A stretch of 64,000 nt of DNA from Perognathus longimembris pacificus (taxonomy: Eukaryota; Chordata; Mammalia; Rodentia; Heteromyidae). Of this stretch, positions 47,445-60,917 are shown piece after piece. The stretch spans positions 104,067,885 to 104,131,884 of the forward strand of contig NC_063163.1 in assembly GCF_023159225.1 (NCBI RefSeq). The letters are read 5' to 3'. Each line of letters opens with the position of its first letter. The first letter of the stretch is position 1. Under the pieces are notes generated by a model. That model saw only the letters and a list, made by a program, of their open reading frames with translations, was not told where the DNA came from and did no database searches. The position numbers and the translations under genes are program-made.

Positions 47445-47530
47445 ATTTGGAGGTGTGACTCAGGTGGTAAAGCACCAGCCAATGAGCAAAAGCAAGCATC
47501 AGATAGAGTTTGAGTCCAGTCTTGGGTTTA
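47445..47530 (+). mobile_element. Geo-like SINE monomer, diverged
   Basis: 'ggaggtgtgactcaggtggtaaagcaccagccaatgagcaaaagcaagc...gtttgagtccagtc'. Confidence 0.5.
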
Positions 47531-47890
47531 AAATTAAAAAAAAGAAATAAAGGTTCTGTACTCATTTAAACAAGTGAGACAGTCAAGTCTGGCTAATTTG
47601 TTGTTCAAACCAGGTAATTCAAACAGCAGCTCTTAGTGCTTTCTTAGAAGCAAAATGACCATCACACAGCCTGTTTGTCAAAAGCTTTTGCTTCACATGT
47701 CCTGGCTCATAGACTCTGACACTGAAACGGTTTCTAAAGTGCCATGTCGGCTAGCCAGGCATTCCTAGGGACATTCATGTTTTAGATTGTCAATTTGTTC
47801 CTTTTACTGGACACATTCCAACTGCTTAGCCCTAATTCCCAGTTCCATAGTTCAATGTTCAAATAGCTAAGAAGACATGATGTAATTAAC
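47531..47890 (-). other. NCAPD3: NCAPD3 intron between w8 and w9, part without repeats
   Basis: Nothing recognised. Confidence 0.65.
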
Positions 47891-47892
47891 CC

Positions 47893-48040
47893 ACTAAAAA
47901 ACAGAAGTGGAGCTGTGGCTCAAAGTGGTAGAACATAAACCTTGAGCAAAAGAACATCTCAGGGGCAGTGCCAGGCCCTGAGTTCAAGCCCTATGATAAT
48001 TGACAAATAGAAAAGAAAAAGAAAAGAAAATATCCTATTG
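47893..48040 (+). mobile_element. Solitary Geo SINE
   Basis: 'cagaagtggagctgtggctcaaagtggtagaac...ggggcagtgccaggccctgagttcaagccctat' with an A/G-rich tail; no left monomer. Confidence 0.7.
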
Positions 48041-48081
48041 AAATGAAGAGAAAGGAGTGGAGAGGAAAAGCATTTGCTTAC

Positions 48082-48189
48082 CAACAGGTCTTCCTCCACA
48101 GTGGTGGCGCCATCCTCCTTCAGAAGGATGTTGGAGAGGTGGTGCTCACAGGTGGAGAGCACATCCCTGCACACCTGCTTCATCAGCTC
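48082..48189 (-). CDS. NCAPD3: NCAPD3 exon w8
   Basis: 108 bases, 36 codons; acceptor GCCACAG, donor GTAAGC. Encodes [20 protein letters not shown] and [16 protein letters not shown]. Confidence 0.96.
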
Positions 48190-48518
48190 CTGTGGCAAGT
48201 CTCAGGTCAGTTCTGAAGTGGCCCATGCAGCTCCTGGGACACTAGGTCCTCATACCCTCTAGAATCTTCAAGTGCATGAAAGGCCCAACCCTCCCATGCA
48301 GCTCTCCTCTCCCCTCATTTGGTCAACAACACAACCCAATCTTAGTCAACTGTCCATGGGAACCCACTCAGGGACACTTTCAGACGGCGGTGTGTCATCA
48401 CAACATGGCACCCACCAGTGTTTGCCAAACTATAAGAAAACCACTATAAACAAAATGTTTTGTTTTGTTTCTGACATAGCCTAGGATGTTTCAAAACCAT
48501 CTTCTTCTTTTATTTTTT

Positions 48519-48618
48519 GTTACAGTTTGGGGGGCTTGAACTCAGGGCCTCACACTCTAACTTGGCTTTTTTTGCACAGGGCTGCTGCTCTACTACTTGA
48601 GCCACACTTCCACTTCTG
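48519..48618 (-). mobile_element. Solitary Geo SINE
   Basis: Antisense: 'ttggggggcttgaactcagggcctcacactctaacttgg...ctactacttgagccacacttccacttc'. Confidence 0.6.
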
Positions 48619-49017
48619 TAGAGAAAAAAAAACAAAAAACTGCACCTAAGATTTTAATAGAGGGCACATCTAAACCACCACAGTTGACTAAGAGAGTTCC
48701 TGAAATCCAGAGGCTTTAGCTGGTGAAGAGATGTAGGCTAATTTGCATCAAAGCTGAGGACCAGAACTTGGTGTGGTCTGAATAACAACTCTGAATCAGA
48801 GCATGAGAAAGCCGTCAAAACCAAGCCCGAGATTCACTCTACATAGAGGCTCCTGTCACTGATGGCTCAGATTCTCATGAACCCACAATGTGACTGGGGA
48901 TATGTGCTGAGTGAGTCCCTTCATTTTAGGTGAACCTCAGCAAGAGGCTTCTGTTGGCCAAGTTTGGCTCTTTATAATTCCTACGTACTGGTACAATTGG
49001 GACCTCCGGATATAGGA

Positions 49018-49049
<32 letters not shown>

Positions 49050-49050
49050 G
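49018..49050. repeat. (TA)n-rich tract
   Basis: ATATAT run with GTAT interruption. Confidence 0.85.
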
Positions 49051-50574
49051 CACACACAATTCTTTTACGTGAAAATTCTTCATATTATAAACATAGCTAA
49101 GTAGCCTGTCCCACATAATTTTTCCCCTCCCCATGCTGAACCCTCTGTTAGATCCTCAGTAGATCCTCATACAACTTGCTTGGTAACCACCTCACTGAAC
49201 TGTTCTCATCTAAGTCCATTTTATCCACACACCTATTTCTGAGACTGAATTATAAAAGTTGTCAATTTAGATTTAACCACGCAAAGAACAGTACTATCAC
49301 TCTTCTTCCCTTAGATACTATTTCTATTAAAACATTCCAAGAACTCTTCTAGATTTTAATGGTGGCCATTAAAGATCACTAACCCATACCAAACTTATAG
49401 ATAACAAAAATGTCCAAAGACTTAAAAGTTTTTTCTATATGTCCTGTTGTTGAACTTTGTATTCATCATTTATTTTGGGGGTAATTTCTTAAATTTGGTA
49501 ATGTACAAAATATTCATTTACAGAGAAAAGGAAAAGAGAAGTAAGTTTAGAGGAAACAAACTAATACCAATTTAAAACAATATACAATTTTGTGGAAATC
49601 AGGGTGTCATTCCATTGCCTATCACGAGGTGGCGTCGGGAGAGGTGGTGTTGGCCAAAGTTCATCCTGCTTCCAGCTTCCTTCCAGGCTCTAGTAACAAT
49701 CTAGCATACTGTTCTCATGACTATGCATCCGCAGGTAGTGAATAACTTACGGTCCTGACAGCCTACCACAGAGATAAATTCTTTTTCCAGCTAGTGCTGG
49801 TGGAAAGAATACTGAGAAGGTATCAGAGACCTTTAAGTCCCAGCTCGGCCACAGGAAAGTTGGTGGGACCCACTCTGTTTAGGTCACAGCTTCAAAACTG
49901 CCTGCTTCCCCAGTTTTCCCCACTTCATTCTCCTTATTCTTACTAGACTCAACACAGAACCTTTGTCTATGAAAGTATGCCTCTTTAAATGCTTCTTATT
50001 TAAAACCTGTTCATGCAGTTTCTTAGGTCCTGAGATAAAAGGTTAGAAAAAGAACACAAGTACTCCTTTTACTAATGGAAGTGCTGAAAGGCAGACACTA
50101 GGAAGACACTAGCCACCATTTACATAAAAAAAAAAACAGCTAAAGTTTCTTTTTTAAAGCTAAGTACATTCTGACATTTAAGTTGTAAGCAAGAAAGTTA
50201 TAATACATTACTATATCTGATCTGTTATTATAAGTAGACAATGTGACATATAAAGAGACTTTCTTATAGAAACACAAGAAAAGAAGAGGGAAGATAGCTA
50301 GGTAGTAAGATGAAGATTAAAAAAATAATTTTGGAAAACAAGTATATCCCAGCAAATACTTAACCAGCAACCTCTAAAACTGTTATTAAATAGCCCCAGC
50401 ACTACCATTTCTCAAGCTGATGACTCCTGTCTAGGAGTCTCTCATGATAAAAACCAAAGACACAGGGTTAGGAGGATTTATTACAGATACTGATGTGGGT
50501 ATCTTTTAAGGGTGTCAAAGCAAGTCTCTGCTTTACAAGTTTTTGATTTGGATGTGTGAATATGTATTCATATA

Positions 50575-50660
50575 ACTAAATATATATACTTATACACATA
50601 TAAATATACATGTACATATATATGTATTTACTTAAGCCCATATATATGTATGTTTATTTA
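50575..50660. repeat. TA/CA-rich tract
   Basis: Mixture of ATATAT, ACACAT and TGTATT units. Confidence 0.75.
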
Positions 50661-51112
50661 AACCCACTAGCTATAGGCTAATGGGGACATGATACTACCG
50701 AGAGACATTTGATTAATATAATCTCACAGTAACTGGACAGGGATCTTTCTGGATTATGATTTATCAGAAGATCAAAAGCCATCTGGTCTGCAGTGAACTC
50801 TCTGATTAGGAGAAAAAGCCATGAATTAAATGTTCCTCGAATGAGGGATAATCTTGCAGCATTCTAACCAGGAAATAAATGTCAGCCAGCTAGTATAACT
50901 TACTAAAAGCCCAGAGCCAAGGTCGGGCTGTCTAAGGGAAGCACATCTTTAGTAGCCAAATCTTGTGGGGGAAGAACCTGTAGGCCCTACACAAGCCTTG
51001 TAGCCTTACAAGTTCACTGTTCATCCAGAACATGCTTCAATCTTCAATACGTGAGCCACATGGCCAACTACAAGTAAGAAACATGGCAAGGGGATTGAGG
51101 AGCCATACATAC

Positions 51113-51228
51113 CTGTTCTTCCGCGGGCGAACTTGCAGATGCTCTACATAGCATCTGCAAAGTATCAACAGCCGAGCTTATCCCCTCGAGAGACCAATGA
51201 AATCCATTCAGCTTGCACTTGATAACAC
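51113..51228 (-). CDS. NCAPD3: NCAPD3 exon w7
   Basis: 116 bases; acceptor TTAATAG, donor GTATGT. Encodes [20 protein letters not shown] and [19 protein letters not shown]. Confidence 0.97.
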
Positions 51229-51336
51229 CTATTAAGAAAGTCAAGACCCTTAAAGTTTGCCTTCTTAAGAACACTTACAAATAGAAAAAGTGAACAACAA
51301 TGGTTTTTCAAGAAGGGTTCTTCAAAGAATACTCAC

Positions 51337-51434
51337 CAGTTACCTCGTCCCGTATGCTCTTAGGAAGATGCTTTGCAATATGTCCAATGACACACAATAT
51401 ATGTCCTAAGGTGTTAGAATTGGGATTCTGCTGA
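51337..51434 (-). CDS. NCAPD3: NCAPD3 exon w6
   Basis: 98 bases; acceptor TTTCTCTAG, donor GTGAGT. Encodes [20 protein letters not shown] and [12 protein letters not shown]. 108-base intron to w7. Confidence 0.97.
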
Positions 51435-51611
51435 CTAGAGAAAGAGGAGAAATGGCACGACAGAACCAAACTCAACATCCTGTTGCCAACAAAATGCTTT
51501 TTCTTCTCAACTATTAATACTGGATGTTTATGACTTTGGGGTTAAGCTGTAGGAACTTTTAGTTGTCTAATGAACTTGAACAGAGGGTAAATTGACCACT
51601 TTAAAGTGATC

Positions 51612-51673
51612 CTTTTTATTCCCACCCTGGAGTTTGAACGCAAGCTCTACCACTGAATTACGCCCCAGCTCTT
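51612..51673 (-). mobile_element. ID-like SINE fragment
   Basis: 'ccaccctggagtttgaacgcaagctctaccactgaattacgccccagc'. Confidence 0.5.
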
Positions 51674-51681
51674 AAATATAA

Positions 51682-51894
51682 TTCCTGAGGTTCATACCCA
51701 TAATTTTAGCTTCTTAGGAGGCTGAGATCTGAGGATCCTGGTTCAAAGTCAGCCTGGGTAGATAAACCAGAGACTCTTATGCCCAATTAAACACCAAAAA
51801 GCTGGAATTGGAGCTCAAGTGGCAGAGCTCCAGCCTTGAGTTTTAGAAAAAGGCAAGCAAGAGCACAAGGCTCTGAGTTCAAGCCCTATTACTG

Positions 51895-51944
<50 letters not shown>
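51682..51944 (+). mobile_element. B1-Geo type SINE with (CA)n tail
   Basis: B1 part 'ttcatacccataattttagcttcttaggagg', linker 'gagactcttatgcccaattaaacacc', Geo end 'ctgagttcaagccctattactgg', then perfect (AC)n at 51896-51944. Sits 130 bases from exon w5. Confidence 0.8.
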
Positions 51945-51947
<3 letters not shown>

Positions 51948-52072
51948 ACTTTTACTGTTCAAGTTTGTTTTTATGCCCAAATTTAAACAGAAGCTCTCTG
52001 TCCCCAAATGGCATGAGCTTTGCTTCCATGGACCATCAGTGCTGAGAGAAACGATGGTGTGAGCATGCAAAC

Positions 52073-52264
52073 CTGCTGACTGTCCCCCAGGCCTGCATTA
52101 TTCTCCTGTGGTCCAGTTGGGGTGACGAGGAGGCAATCTTGGACAGCAGCATCCAGGCAGGTGCGGAGCGCTCCGTGCCAGTGTGAGATACCACGTTGTT
52201 GATAAACGTGCCTGAGAACTTGTCCTGCTTAGACCATATATGAAAAGCCCTATTTAAATAGCGC
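52073..52264 (-). CDS. NCAPD3: NCAPD3 exon w5
   Basis: 192 bases; acceptor CCCCAG after a long C/T tract, donor GTTTGC (weak). Encodes [40 protein letters not shown] and on to AWGTVSS across the junction. Confidence 0.97.
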
Positions 52265-52496
52265 CTGGGGAAAAAAAGGGGGGAGAGGAGAATTGTTAAG
52301 TATAAGTATATAAAGCGGTATCAACTTCAGCAGCTGCAGGATTCCACTGTCACATAAAACATCTATGCACAAGATCTAGCTACTAGCACAGCTGACCAAA
52401 ACACAAAACAAAACAAGGTATTTTCTTTACTTCTTTTATAAAGTAAGGTATCTTTACAAATTATTTATTCTTTAAAGCAAAGAATAAAACTTTACA

Positions 52497-52820
52497 GCCA
52501 CGCATGGTGGCTCACATGTGTAATCCTAGCTATTTGGGAGGCACAAATTGGGAGGACTGGGGTTAGATGATTGTCTGGGCAAAAAGAAATAGCAAACAGC
52601 CATTTCATTCAATTACTAGCTGGGCATAATGGCCTATGTCTGTCATCCCAACTACATGGACAGTGTGAATAGGAGGGTCGTGGTCCAAACCAGCCTGTGT
52701 AACAAAACAAGTAAGACTCTAGCTGAAAATAATTAAAGCAAAAAGCACATGGCTCAATTTGTAGAGCATCTCCCTATCAAGCATGAGTGGCTGAATTCAA
52801 ACTCCAGTACTACATAAAAC
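52497..52820 (+). mobile_element. Two B1-like SINEs and an ID-like SINE in series
   Basis: 52497-52600 'cagccacgcatggtggctcacatgtgtaatcctagc'. 52616-52730 'gctgggcataatggcctatgtctgtcatcccaactac'. 52742-52820 'catggctcaatttgtagagcatctcc...tgaattcaaactccagtactac'. Confidence 0.65.
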
Positions 52821-52869
52821 CAACAAAACTTGATCCTTCCTATCTATATCCCAACAAAATTTCTACACA

Positions 52870-52975
52870 GTAAGATATCACAAAAAATGTACACACTGCC
52901 CTACTATGTAACTGTACCCTTTTTGCACAACACCTTGTCAAAAAAATTTTGTTTAATTAATAAATAAATTACAAA
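52870..52975 (+). mobile_element. Very short L1 insertion (3' terminal ~106 bp) with target duplication
   Basis: Matches the last ~110 bases of the L1 at 57727-60060 nearly base for base (taagatatcacaa...ttaattaataaataaattac). 'aaaatttctacaca' at 52856-52869 and 52976-52989 is a perfect 14-base target duplication. Confidence 0.93.
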
Positions 52976-53199
52976 AAAATTTCTACACAAACATATGATA
53001 TGGAAAATGGTGGAAGGGTAATCCTGCTCAAGACACATTGTACATAGAACCATATATAATGAAGCGTATCAAAATGAACGCTAAGAATTTTAAGTAAGAG
53101 GTTCTTATTATGTCCTCTATGCAGTTATTCTTATTTTTTCTTTCTGTTTTAGTTTTCTGTACCCTTTGTCTTATATATAAGCTTATCTAATCTGTGGAA

Positions 53200-53445
53200 G
53201 GGAAAGGGAATCATAGAATCAATGTGACAAAGGATGAAATAATACAACAATGATAATCACTAGACACTATGTTGGAAATGAACTTTACAATGAGAGAGGT
53301 AGGGGAGGGAGGAGTAGTAAGCAGGAGAAAATGAGGGAGGGGGTAACAGTGTTTAAAAAGAAATGTACTCATTACCTTATGTATGTAACTGTAACCCCTC
53401 CTGTTCATCACCATTACAATAGTGTTGTTGTTTTTTTAAAGATGC
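53200..53445 (+). mobile_element. L1 3' UTR fragment
   Basis: 'ataatcactagacactatgttggaaatgaac', G/A-rich tract, 'aaagaaatgtactcattaccttatgtatgtaactgtaacccctcctg': same family as 28960-29410. Confidence 0.65.
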
Positions 53446-53561
53446 ATTGTACATATAAATTGGCATGTTGTACTGAAACCTCTTTAGGCAAGTAAGGGAG
53501 GCCCTGTAATGTGCTAGGTAATAAGACTGGTTAGGCTTAGTGTTGAAGATATAACCCTTTC

Positions 53562-53668
53562 ATTTTTGTGTCAACACTAGAGCTTGAACTCAGGACCTAG
53601 AAGCTCTTGCTGAGGTTGCATGATTGGCTGGAGCTGTACCACTTGAGCCATACTTCCATTCTAAGATG
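53562..53668 (-). mobile_element. Solitary Geo SINE
   Basis: Antisense: 'cactagagcttgaactcaggacc...gagctgtaccacttgagccatacttcc'. Confidence 0.6.
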
Positions 53669-53694
53669 TAATCTTTTCCCTTTAGAAGCATGTT

Positions 53695-54090
53695 ATTCAT
53701 TGAACTGTGTTCTTCTAAAATTCCTATGTTGAATGAAACCCTACTTTCTACAACATCAGCATATGACCATACTTGCAGTGGGCCTATGAAGAATTGATTA
53801 AGTGATCTTGAGGCTATTTGGGCTCAACCTAATCCAAGATGGCTGTCCTCCTAAGAGACTTGAATACCCAGAGACCCTAGGATAGGCATGTACAGAGGAA
53901 AAGACCCTGCAAGGACAAAGAAAGGCAGCGACTCTCTGCAAGCCAAGGAGAGGCCTCAAGAGCAAAGCTACTAGAATCTTGATCTTGGAATTCTAGATCC
54001 AGACTAACTGGGACAGACTATATCTCTATTAAGCTACCCAGAATGTGGTGTTCAGCTGTAGAACTAATACCAGGGACTATATCAAAACTT
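53695..54090 (+). mobile_element. Ancient LTR-like repeat (MaLR-type?)
   Basis: Pattern 'tcctatgttgaatgaaaccctac', 'gaggctatttgggctcaacctaatccaagatgg', 'gcaagccaaggagaggcctc', 'cttgatcttggaattctag', 'aagctacccagaatgtggtg' follows old mammalian LTR-type repeats. No subfamily assigned; noncoding. Confidence 0.45.
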
Positions 54091-54113
54091 AATTCATAAC
54101 ACATCTAGGCAAA

Positions 54114-54335
54114 GCTAGGCACTGGTGGTTCACTCCTGTAATCCGAGCTACTCAAGAGGCTGAGATCTGGGGATCATGATTTGAAGCCAGCCTGTGCAGA
54201 AAAAGTCTGAGAGGCTCTTATCTCCAATTAACCACAAAAAGCTCAAAGTAAAGCTGTGTAGAGTACTTGCCTTAAGCAAAAAAAAGCTGAGGAACAGCCA
54301 AGGCCTGAGTTTAAGCCCCAGTACCATCACAAAAA
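54114..54335 (+). mobile_element. B1-Geo type composite SINE
   Basis: 'ctaggcactggtggttcactcctgtaatccgagctactcaagagg', linker 'gaggctcttatctccaattaacc', Geo end 'cctgagtttaagccccagtacc'. Flanks 'acatctaggcaa' (54101-54112) and 'atatctagacaa' (near 54352) suggest an aged target duplication. Confidence 0.8.
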
Positions 54336-54879
54336 ACCAAACCAAACAAAAACATATCTAGACAAGTATGCCTTTTAATAAAAGTATTACTATAAAAGTC
54401 TTTAGACAGTTACATCAGTTAGTATAGATGCCTTCTTTTCCACTGTTTTTTCAAAAACTCACATTTTACATACAATAAAGACTATGAATAAATAAGTTAA
54501 CACTAAAGAGCTACAAAGGGGCAGAGAGAAGACAGGTAGAATTCCTATACAGCCACAAGTACTGTATCTGTGATACTGACACACCAAAAGGAATAGATAG
54601 GTGAAAGGAATAAAGCAGAAGAGAGAACTCAGAACTAAAAGCACAAACACCCTATTTGTTATACAGATGGCAGAGCAGGCACATAGGCTGCTCATTTCAA
54701 TTAGCATTCCTAGATAAATAGATCTTTATTTAAAGAGAAAATATCAAATTTGATTCCTAACTAGTACAATGCACAAAAGTCAGTGGCAGATAAGTTAAAG
54801 GCATAGCACCAAAGGAAAAGGAAAGACAAATCAGATTTCTAGATTATAAGACGAAATTCTACGCTGAGAACAGATTTCT

Positions 54880-55088
54880 TTTTTTGCTTTTGTTTTTGGT
54901 TTTGTTACTAGGGCTTAAACTCAAGGGCTCACACTCTTGCTTGGCTTTTATACTCACAGCTGGTGCTCTACCATGTCAGCCACTCTCCACTTCCAAACTA
55001 AAGGTAAGAGTCTACAGACTTGTCTGCCAGGACTGGCTCTCAACTTTCAGAGTAGCTAGTATTTTAAGTGTAAACCACTGGCCTGGCC
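54880..55088 (-). mobile_element. B1-Geo type composite SINE, diverged
   Basis: Antisense T-rich tail, 'ctagggcttaaactcaagggctc...tggtgctctaccatgtcagcc', then 'gagtagctagtattttaagtgtaaaccactggcctgg'. Confidence 0.65.
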
Positions 55089-55120
55089 AAAAACACACTT
55101 ATTAAAAAATACAGTAACCA

Positions 55121-55305
55121 GGGCTGGGAAGAGTGGGAAGAGTGCTTGCCTCGTGTACATGAAGCCCTAGGTTTGATTCCTCAGCACCACATATACATAA
55201 AAAGCCAGAAGTGGCGCTGTGGCTCAAGTGGTGGAGTAGCAAAAAAGAAGCCAGGGACAGTGCTCAGGCCCTGAGTTCAAGGACTGGCAAAAAAAAAAAA
55301 AGCCT
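55121..55305 (+). mobile_element. IDL-Geo dimeric SINE with target duplication
   Basis: ID half, then Geo half lacking ~15 bases after 'ggtggagt'. 'aaaaaatacagtaacca' at 55104-55120 and 55306-55322 is a perfect 17-base duplication. Confidence 0.95.
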
Positions 55306-55472
55306 AAAAAATACAGTAACCAGAAAGAAAACTACTCATAAACTGAACTTATCACAAACACCACTAAAAACTGGGTGTAATGCTTGAAGTCCATCACGTG
55401 GGAGGAAGCAGGTATAGCCTGAGTTACATAGTGAAACCATCTGAGTTACACAGTAAGACAAAATGACACAAA

Positions 55473-55575
55473 GGGCTGGGAATATGGCCTAGTGGTAGAG
55501 TGTTTGCCTCATATACATGAATCGTGGGTTTGATTCCTCAGCACCACATACACATAAAAAGCCAGAAGTAACCAT
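55473..55575 (+). mobile_element. IDL SINE half, 3' truncated at start of Geo
   Basis: 'gggctgggaatatggcctagtggtagagtg...gggtttgattcctcagcacc...aaaaagccagaagtaacc', then unrelated L1 sequence. Confidence 0.75.
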
Positions 55576-55599
55576 GTATACTGGTATTAGAACTAGGAA

Positions 55600-55860
55600 A
55601 CTGAAAGGGAATACCAAAATCGAGAGACACAGGGTAAAAAAGACAAACGACTACAAAAGCAATACTTGCAAAACTGTTTGGTATAAATGAACTGAACAAC
55701 TCATGGGGGTGGGGGGGGGGAAGGGAAGGAGGGAGGGGGGGAGGGGGAATGAGGGAGGAGGTAACAAACAGTACAAGAAAAGTATCCAATGCCTAACCTA
55801 TGAAACTGGAACCTCTCTATACATCAGTTTGACAATAAAAATAATAATAAAAAAAGGAAC
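55600..55860 (+). mobile_element. L1 3' UTR fragment with G-rich tract
   Basis: G/A-rich tract at 55705-55760, then 'gaggtaacaaacagtacaag...tttgacaataaaaataataataaaa'. The same sequence appears inverted at 9697-9800. Confidence 0.65.
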
Positions 55861-56142
55861 ATGAGATAAAGTAAATGTGGAGAAAATGTTAATACAACTG
55901 ATTAATCTGAACTGAATAAACAGAATAAATAGGACAGAGGATTTTGAATGATGTTGCCACAAATACATTATATGTCTAAGGAATGTGTGTTACTTAGTTT
56001 GAACATTATATATTACATAAATGTATCAAAACACCACAGTGTACCCCCAAGGTATGTACAATTATCATGCATCTATAACTATTTCAGGCAAAGACAATAA
56101 AATAAGAATGGTCATTTTTCTTAAAAAATAAAAAATAAATGA

Positions 56143-56260
56143 AAAGCCAGAAGTGGCGCTGTGGTTCAAGTGGTGGAGTGCTAGCCTTGAGCAAAAAAGA
56201 AACCAGGGACAGTGCTCAGGCCCTGAGTTCAAGCCCCAGGACAGGAAAAAAAAAAAAAGA
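56143..56260 (+). mobile_element. Solitary Geo SINE
   Basis: Begins precisely at 'agccagaagtggcgctgtggttcaag' and ends 'gttcaagccccaggacagg' plus A-tail; no left monomer, near-consensus sequence. Confidence 0.85.
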
Positions 56261-56279
56261 AAAAGTTCAAAACAGAACA

Positions 56280-56342
56280 AACAGGGGCTTATCTCATTGG
56301 CAGAGCATTTGTCTAGTTTGCACAGGGCCCTGGGTAGCATAT
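56280..56342 (+). mobile_element. ID-like SINE fragment
   Basis: 'aggggcttatctcattggcagagcatttgtctagtttgc'. Confidence 0.5.
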
Positions 56343-57011
56343 AAATATTCATAGCAGCATTATATGTAAGTGAAAACCTGGAAGCAACTTACTTATTTAT
56401 CAAGTGTAGAATAAATTGCTTGTAGCTGAGTCATAAATGTCACATCTATGTGTGTTTGTATTTACATAATGAAAATGAATAAGCTGTATATATAATAACA
56501 TTTCAAATAATGTCGAATGAGGCCAGATTCATAAAACATATCACAGAACTTCATTTCTATAAAGTTGAAGAAAAGAAGGAAGTAATATGTAATGTTAAAA
56601 TCACAGGAGTAATTACACCAGAGGAAGAGGGAGGGATACTAAATGGAAGGAGATGAGGGAAGAGTGGTAAGGGCAATTCTTGGACCCAGTGCTAGGTAGT
56701 GTTCTATCTCTTGACCTAGGCAGTGGCATACATAAACACATTTTCTAGACATGCTTTCCTAAGCTTAAACATAGAGAAAAAATGAAATAACCCCTACCTC
56801 CAGCATCTTCAGATATAAAAATAGATACTACCTTTTGTCACCTTACCAAGCTTTAACATGCTGAGTGTGTACAATGACATCTCCCTATGAAGCAGCAGCT
56901 TCTGGGACGTGGCAAAGCATTTAGTTAGACCAGTGACAATATCTACAGAGTTAATGCATCTTCAGTGATAGTTTGAGTTCCAAAAGGGACCTTAAAAGAT
57001 GGTGTAATCAA

Positions 57012-57222
57012 TCTGGGTGCCAGTGGCTCACACCTGGATTCCTAGCTACTCAGGGGGCTGGGAGCTGAAAGATCACAGTTCACAGATCACAGGCTGGGCA
57101 GGGAAGTCCATGGAACTCTTATCTCTTATCCTATCTCTCTTATGTCTTATTAACGACCCAAAACTGGAAGTAAAGTTATAGCTCAAGTGGTACAACACAA
57201 GTATTGGGGGGAGGGGGGGGGA
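57012..57222 (+). mobile_element. B1-Geo type SINE with G-rich end
   Basis: 'gggtgccagtggctcacacctggattcctagctactcagg', linker, Geo start, then GGGGGGAGGGGGGGG (57205-57222) in place of the rest of Geo. Confidence 0.75.
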
Positions 57223-57290
57223 AGTGTACTACAACTAGCTGCTCTTCAAAATGAGGAAACTAAAGCACAGAAAAAAAAAAAGATTTTCCA

Positions 57291-57492
57291 GGGCTGGGGA
57301 TATGGCCTAGCGGCAAGAGTGCTTGTCTCGTACACATGAGGTCCTGGGTTCAATTCCCCAGCACCACATATACAGAAAATGGCCAGAAGTGGCGCTGTGG
57401 CTCAAGTGGCAGAGTGCTAGCCTTGAGCAAAAAGAAGCCAGGGACAGTGCTCAGGCCCTGAGTCCAAGCCCCAGGACTGCCCCCCCCCCCCC
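57291..57492 (+). mobile_element. IDL-Geo dimeric SINE, young copy with target duplication
   Basis: Close to consensus; box A 'tggcctagcgg', box B 'ggttcaattcc'; the Geo end runs into 13 C (57480-57492). 'aaaaaaagattttcca' at 57275-57290 and 57493-57508 is a perfect 16-base duplication. Confidence 0.95.
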
Positions 57493-57508
57493 AAAAAAAG
57501 ATTTTCCA

Positions 57509-60060
<2,552 letters not shown>

Positions 60061-60696
60061 GAAAAAGTGTTTTTCCAAGGCCAGATAGTATTATTTTATG
60101 ACACTAAATCTACTATTTCTTCTATCATATAATTTCTCCATGCCCAAATTTTAAAGAAATATATTTTTAAAAAAACAGCAGACAGCAGAGCTCAGACACT
60201 TAATTGTAACATCCTATGGTACATATTAAAATGTATAATCATAAATCCTAAATCATAGCAATATACAATGCTCACCATACTTAGCATATATTCAGTAAAT
60301 GTCATCAGACAGAAAAAAATTCAGTATTGTGAAACGCCTTTCTAAGAAAACGTAGAAAAAAAAAAAGTTTAACTTGCAAAACTTGCAGTCACCTTTTATG
60401 ACAACCAGTATTGAGAAAGGTACAACTGACAGGTTGTAACAATCAGTTACAGCCATTTGCACTACATATTAATACACCAACCTAAAGCTAGAAAGCAATG
60501 GCAGTGATCACCAGAACCATTAAGCAGTCAGTCACGCCTAGTATGCTAGAAGATGTGAATAGGGGAAGAAATAATAAGAAAAAGGCAGACCAAGATTAAG
60601 TCTTCACATATATTATATAACTTGGATGGCTTTTTGAATACTAGAAATAAATTACTAAGTAGCATCAGAAACATAAGCCATATACAGTTAACTTAC

Positions 60697-60917
60697 GTCA
60701 GTTCCTGGCTCTCTGTGGTAAGGAGAGTAAGAAGTGCCCATGCAAGCACCTGGCTGCTATCCCCAGCATGAAACTTGCTGGGATGCTTGATGTGCTGAAG
60801 CAGGAGCTGGTCCAGGCACTCGAGGGCCTTCTCCTGCACAGTGCTCTCAGAGTCTATCACCACTGGAATGATGCCCTCCAGCCAGGCCTTTTGGATCAAC
60901 ACACATTTTGGTTGTGC
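60697..60917 (-). CDS. NCAPD3: NCAPD3 exon w4
   Basis: 221 bases; acceptor CCCTTAG, donor GTAAGT. Encodes [40 protein letters not shown] and on to [22 protein letters not shown]-type repeats. Confidence 0.97.

Larger units (their letters stand above)
48620..51112 (-). other. NCAPD3: NCAPD3 intron between w7 and w8
   Basis: 2.5 kb. TA-rich microsatellites at 49018-49050 and 50575-50660; the rest is AT-rich with no repeat or exon that I can support. Confidence 0.75.
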
